Of a stretch of DNA of 6,344 nucleotides, positions 4,909-6,344 are shown in pieces (within the stretch, counting starts at the first letter, position 1; each line of letters opens with the position of its first letter). The position numbers were made by a program, and so were the translations under genes. The stretch lies in NCBI GenBank assembly GCA_002372875.1, contig DFJD01000008.1:1-6344 (forward strand), in the 5' to 3' direction. The notes under the pieces were generated by a model. The model ran no database searches, was not told the DNA's origin, and saw nothing but the letters and a program-made list of their open reading frames with translations. Origin of the DNA: Clostridiales bacterium UBA3680. Its GTDB lineage: Bacteria; Bacillota; Clostridia; Lachnospirales; CAG-274.

Positions 4909-5445
4909 TTAGTTTTTAGAGGTGCCCGTAATTCCGTTTGCCTTGAACCACTTTTCTACGGCGCTTTTGGAGTCTGCCGCCCTGCTTCCCGTAATAGAAA
5001 GTCCGCTCTTGACATGCGCACCTTTGGCATATTTTTTTATATCGCTCTCACTTGAACCCATGCCACTGCCTTCATTGGTGCAAAACGGAAGTATCGTCTT
5101 ACCGTTAAAGTCATATCTTTCAAGGAAGGTGGCAACCGCCATAGGTATCGTTCCCCAATAGTTCGGATAACCAAGCACGACGGTGTCGTAATCATCTATG
5201 CTGTCAAGGTAATTTGCAAGCTCGGGTCTTGCATTATTCTGTTTGTCCTTCTTTGCCTCATCTATGCAGGTCATATATACGGGTGAATAGGGATCTTTCA
5301 TCTCAATTTTGAAGGTATCCGCCTTGATCAGTTCATTCATAAGTCCTGCCACAATTTCGGTATTTCCAACCTTCACATATCTCATCGCTCCGCCGAAATA
5401 GTTCTCATCTGCTCTTGAAAAAAATGCTATCAATGTCTTTGCCAT
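4909..5445 (-). CDS. Flavodoxin-like protein (Flavodoxin_4-type)
   Basis: The 178-aa cytosolic protein should bind FMN and act as an electron carrier or small NAD(P)H-linked flavin reductase. It starts MAKTLIAFFSRADENYFGG, where SRADENY occupies the place of the phosphate-binding loop of classical flavodoxins. A central YDTVVLGYPNYWGTIPMAV and ILPFCTNEGSGMGSS supply the flavin-ring loops, in the order expected for this family. The start at 5445 has GGAGG 8 nt upstream; an upstream in-frame ATG at 5481 would add 12 residues unlike the family N-terminus. The TAA stop is itself the TTA target site into which the 136-bp element inserted, so the coding sequence is unharmed. It is probably the first gene of a two-gene operon with the aldo/keto reductase, under the divergent LysR regulator. 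Confidence 0.9.
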   Translation of the reverse strand: MAKTLIAFFSRADENYFGGAMRYVKVGNTEIVAGLMNELIKADTFKIEMKDPYSPVYMTCIDEAKKDKQNNARPELANYLDSIDDYDTVVLGYPNYWGTIPMAVATFLERYDFNGKTILPFCTNEGSGMGSSESDIKKYAKGAHVKSGLSITGSRAADSKSAVEKWFKANGITGTSKN

Positions 5446-5453
5446 GTCCGTAT

Positions 5454-5458
5454 CCTCC
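5454..5458 (-). promoter_or_regulatory. Ribosome binding site GGAGG of the flavodoxin gene
   Basis: GGAGG on the minus strand lies 8 nt before the ATG at 5445. It favours this start over the ATG at 5481. Confidence 0.8.
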
Positions 5459-5509
5459 ATTAGATCGTTTTCAGCTTCCATGCTGTTTTTCTTTTGTTTT
5501 CTTGTTTAC

Positions 5510-5539
5510 ATTTTAGCACAGACATGTTAATATATCCAA
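5510..5539 (-). promoter_or_regulatory. Extended -10 promoter of the flavodoxin-reductase operon
   Basis: On the minus strand TAAAAT (5510-5515) is preceded by TGC, giving an extended -10 (TGnTAAAAT). A -35-like TTGGAT (5534-5539) is 18 bp upstream. The poor -35 fits an activator-dependent promoter, and the LysR box overlaps it. Confidence 0.5.
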
Positions 5540-5548
5540 TAGAAAGAT
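5534..5548. promoter_or_regulatory. LysR-type binding site ATC-N9-GAT
   Basis: ATC (5534-5536), nine bases, GAT (5546-5548) is the consensus T-N11-A box of LysR regulators. It sits between the divergent start codons and overlaps the flavodoxin -35. A second small inverted repeat, AAGAT (5544-5548) and ATCTT (5554-5558), adjoins it on the regulator side and could be the second half-site used in autoregulation. Confidence 0.5.
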
Positions 5549-5590
5549 TTAATATCTTATTTAAATTTTAAATAGCTCAAGGAGGAGCAT

Positions 5591-6344
5591 ATGACCACAA
5601 AACAGATCGATTATTGCATAGAGCTTGCAAAAACACAGAGCTTCTCAAGAGGCTCGGAGAACATGTTCGTCAGCCAACCTACTTTTTCCTATCAAATAAA
5701 ACTCTTGGAAGAAGAGGTAGGATTTGATATTTTTGAAAGAAACGGCAAAGGTGCAACTCTTACACCTTCCGGTCAACAGTTTGTAAGTTTTCTTATTGGT
5801 ATGAGAGAAGACTTGAAAAGAGCTATAGAACAGGGGCAAAATTTCAGTGACAAATACAAAGACAACATAAGCATAAGCCTTATGGTTAGACAGGCAATAT
5901 ACTTCCTGCCCGAGGCTATCCGTTTATTTGAGCAAGGAAGAACACATGTACAGATCACCCCAAAATTTCAATATGAAGGCGGTATGGACAGTTTTCTGAA
6001 AAATAAATCGGATATTCTTTTCACACTTAAGGAACACACAAAACAGCTCGCAGGCACAATTACCCACGAGCTGTTCAAAAGTCACATATATCTTATTACG
6101 GACAAGAATGACCCTCTCGCCTCAAAAAACAAAATTACCGATGAAGACATCTACGGAAGAACGCTTATGGTCGGCGGAGGTTCCCCTGCGCTGCTGCGTT
6201 CGGTTCAGCAAAAGCTTATGTCATCGGGAAAGATATCATATTTCAACAGCCCCGATCACGATACTACTCTTACCAATGTTGCTGCCGGCCGCGGAATATG
6301 CCTTGCCCCGGGCTTTTTGAACGATCACAGCGGACAGTTTGCCT
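5591..6344 (+). CDS. LysR-family transcriptional regulator (3' end outside window)
   Basis: ATG 5591 follows AAGGAGGAG (5579-5587). The frame is open to the window edge, giving 251 residues of a protein usually about 290-300 long. The N-terminus is a LysR winged helix-turn-helix: IDYCIELAKTQSFSRGSENM, VSQPTFSYQIKLLEEEVG, then FERNGKGATLTPSGQQF (residues 6 to about 63). The rest is the periplasmic-binding-protein-like effector domain, including DILFTLKEH, LYLI-type strands and a late TNVAAGRGICLAPGF that matches the usual 'V..G.Gi.l.P' motif. The gene is divergent from the flavodoxin-reductase pair, the classical layout in which a LysR protein controls its neighbour. The inducer is unknown; the neighbours suggest a redox or reactive-carbonyl signal. 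Confidence 0.9.
   Translation, partial: MTTKQIDYCIELAKTQSFSRGSENMFVSQPTFSYQIKLLEEEVGFDIFERNGKGATLTPSGQQFVSFLIGMREDLKRAIEQGQNFSDKYKDNISISLMVRQAIYFLPEAIRLFEQGRTHVQITPKFQYEGGMDSFLKNKSDILFTLKEHTKQLAGTITHELFKSHIYLITDKNDPLASKNKITDEDIYGRTLMVGGGSPALLRSVQQKLMSSGKISYFNSPDHDTTLTNVAAGRGICLAPGFLNDHSGQFA

Overview
The base composition (AT-rich, G+C rising to the mid-40s % in the right-hand genes), strong AGGAGG-type ribosome binding sites and the gene families point to a low-GC Gram-positive anaerobe of the Clostridia, plausibly Lachnospiraceae-like. This is inferred from style and gene content; there is no rRNA or other marker gene in the window.

Left part (1-1775, minus strand). A decayed, edge-truncated gene with an elongation-factor-Tu domain III-like signature and an in-frame TAG lies at 1-337. 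Next is a 30-bp palindrome that doubles as a terminator. It ends a complete, single gene for a lipid-anchored thiaminase I (429-1637), which has a very clear RBS and a near-consensus sigma-A promoter (TTGACA/TATAAT). Just upstream of that promoter is an orphan minus-strand terminator (about 1778-1814) with no gene feeding it.

Middle part (about 1815-3855, plus strand). This is an AT-richer island that looks inserted and partly decayed. A leader with two adjacent inverted repeats precedes a 454-aa protein joining an Hsp90/GHKL-type ATPase to a C-terminal HExxH zinc-peptidase-like motif. It is followed after 11 nt by a 43-codon ORF carrying half of a SEC-C zinc motif, then by a ribbon-helix-helix-like small gene broken by TGA. 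The island ends in a strong bidirectional terminator. The ATPase-metallopeptidase is the best candidate here for a little-described system.

Right part (3922-6344). This is a redox module: a LysR-type regulator (plus strand, running off the window) is divergent from a flavodoxin-like protein and an aldo/keto reductase (minus strand). An ATC-N9-GAT LysR box overlaps the flavodoxin -35. The two enzymes were originally about 5 nt apart. A 136-bp MITE-like element with 15-bp terminal inverted repeats and a TTA target duplication has inserted exactly at the flavodoxin stop codon and now separates them. Its ends match the palindrome behind the thiaminase gene, so the same repeat family occurs twice in 4.5 kb.
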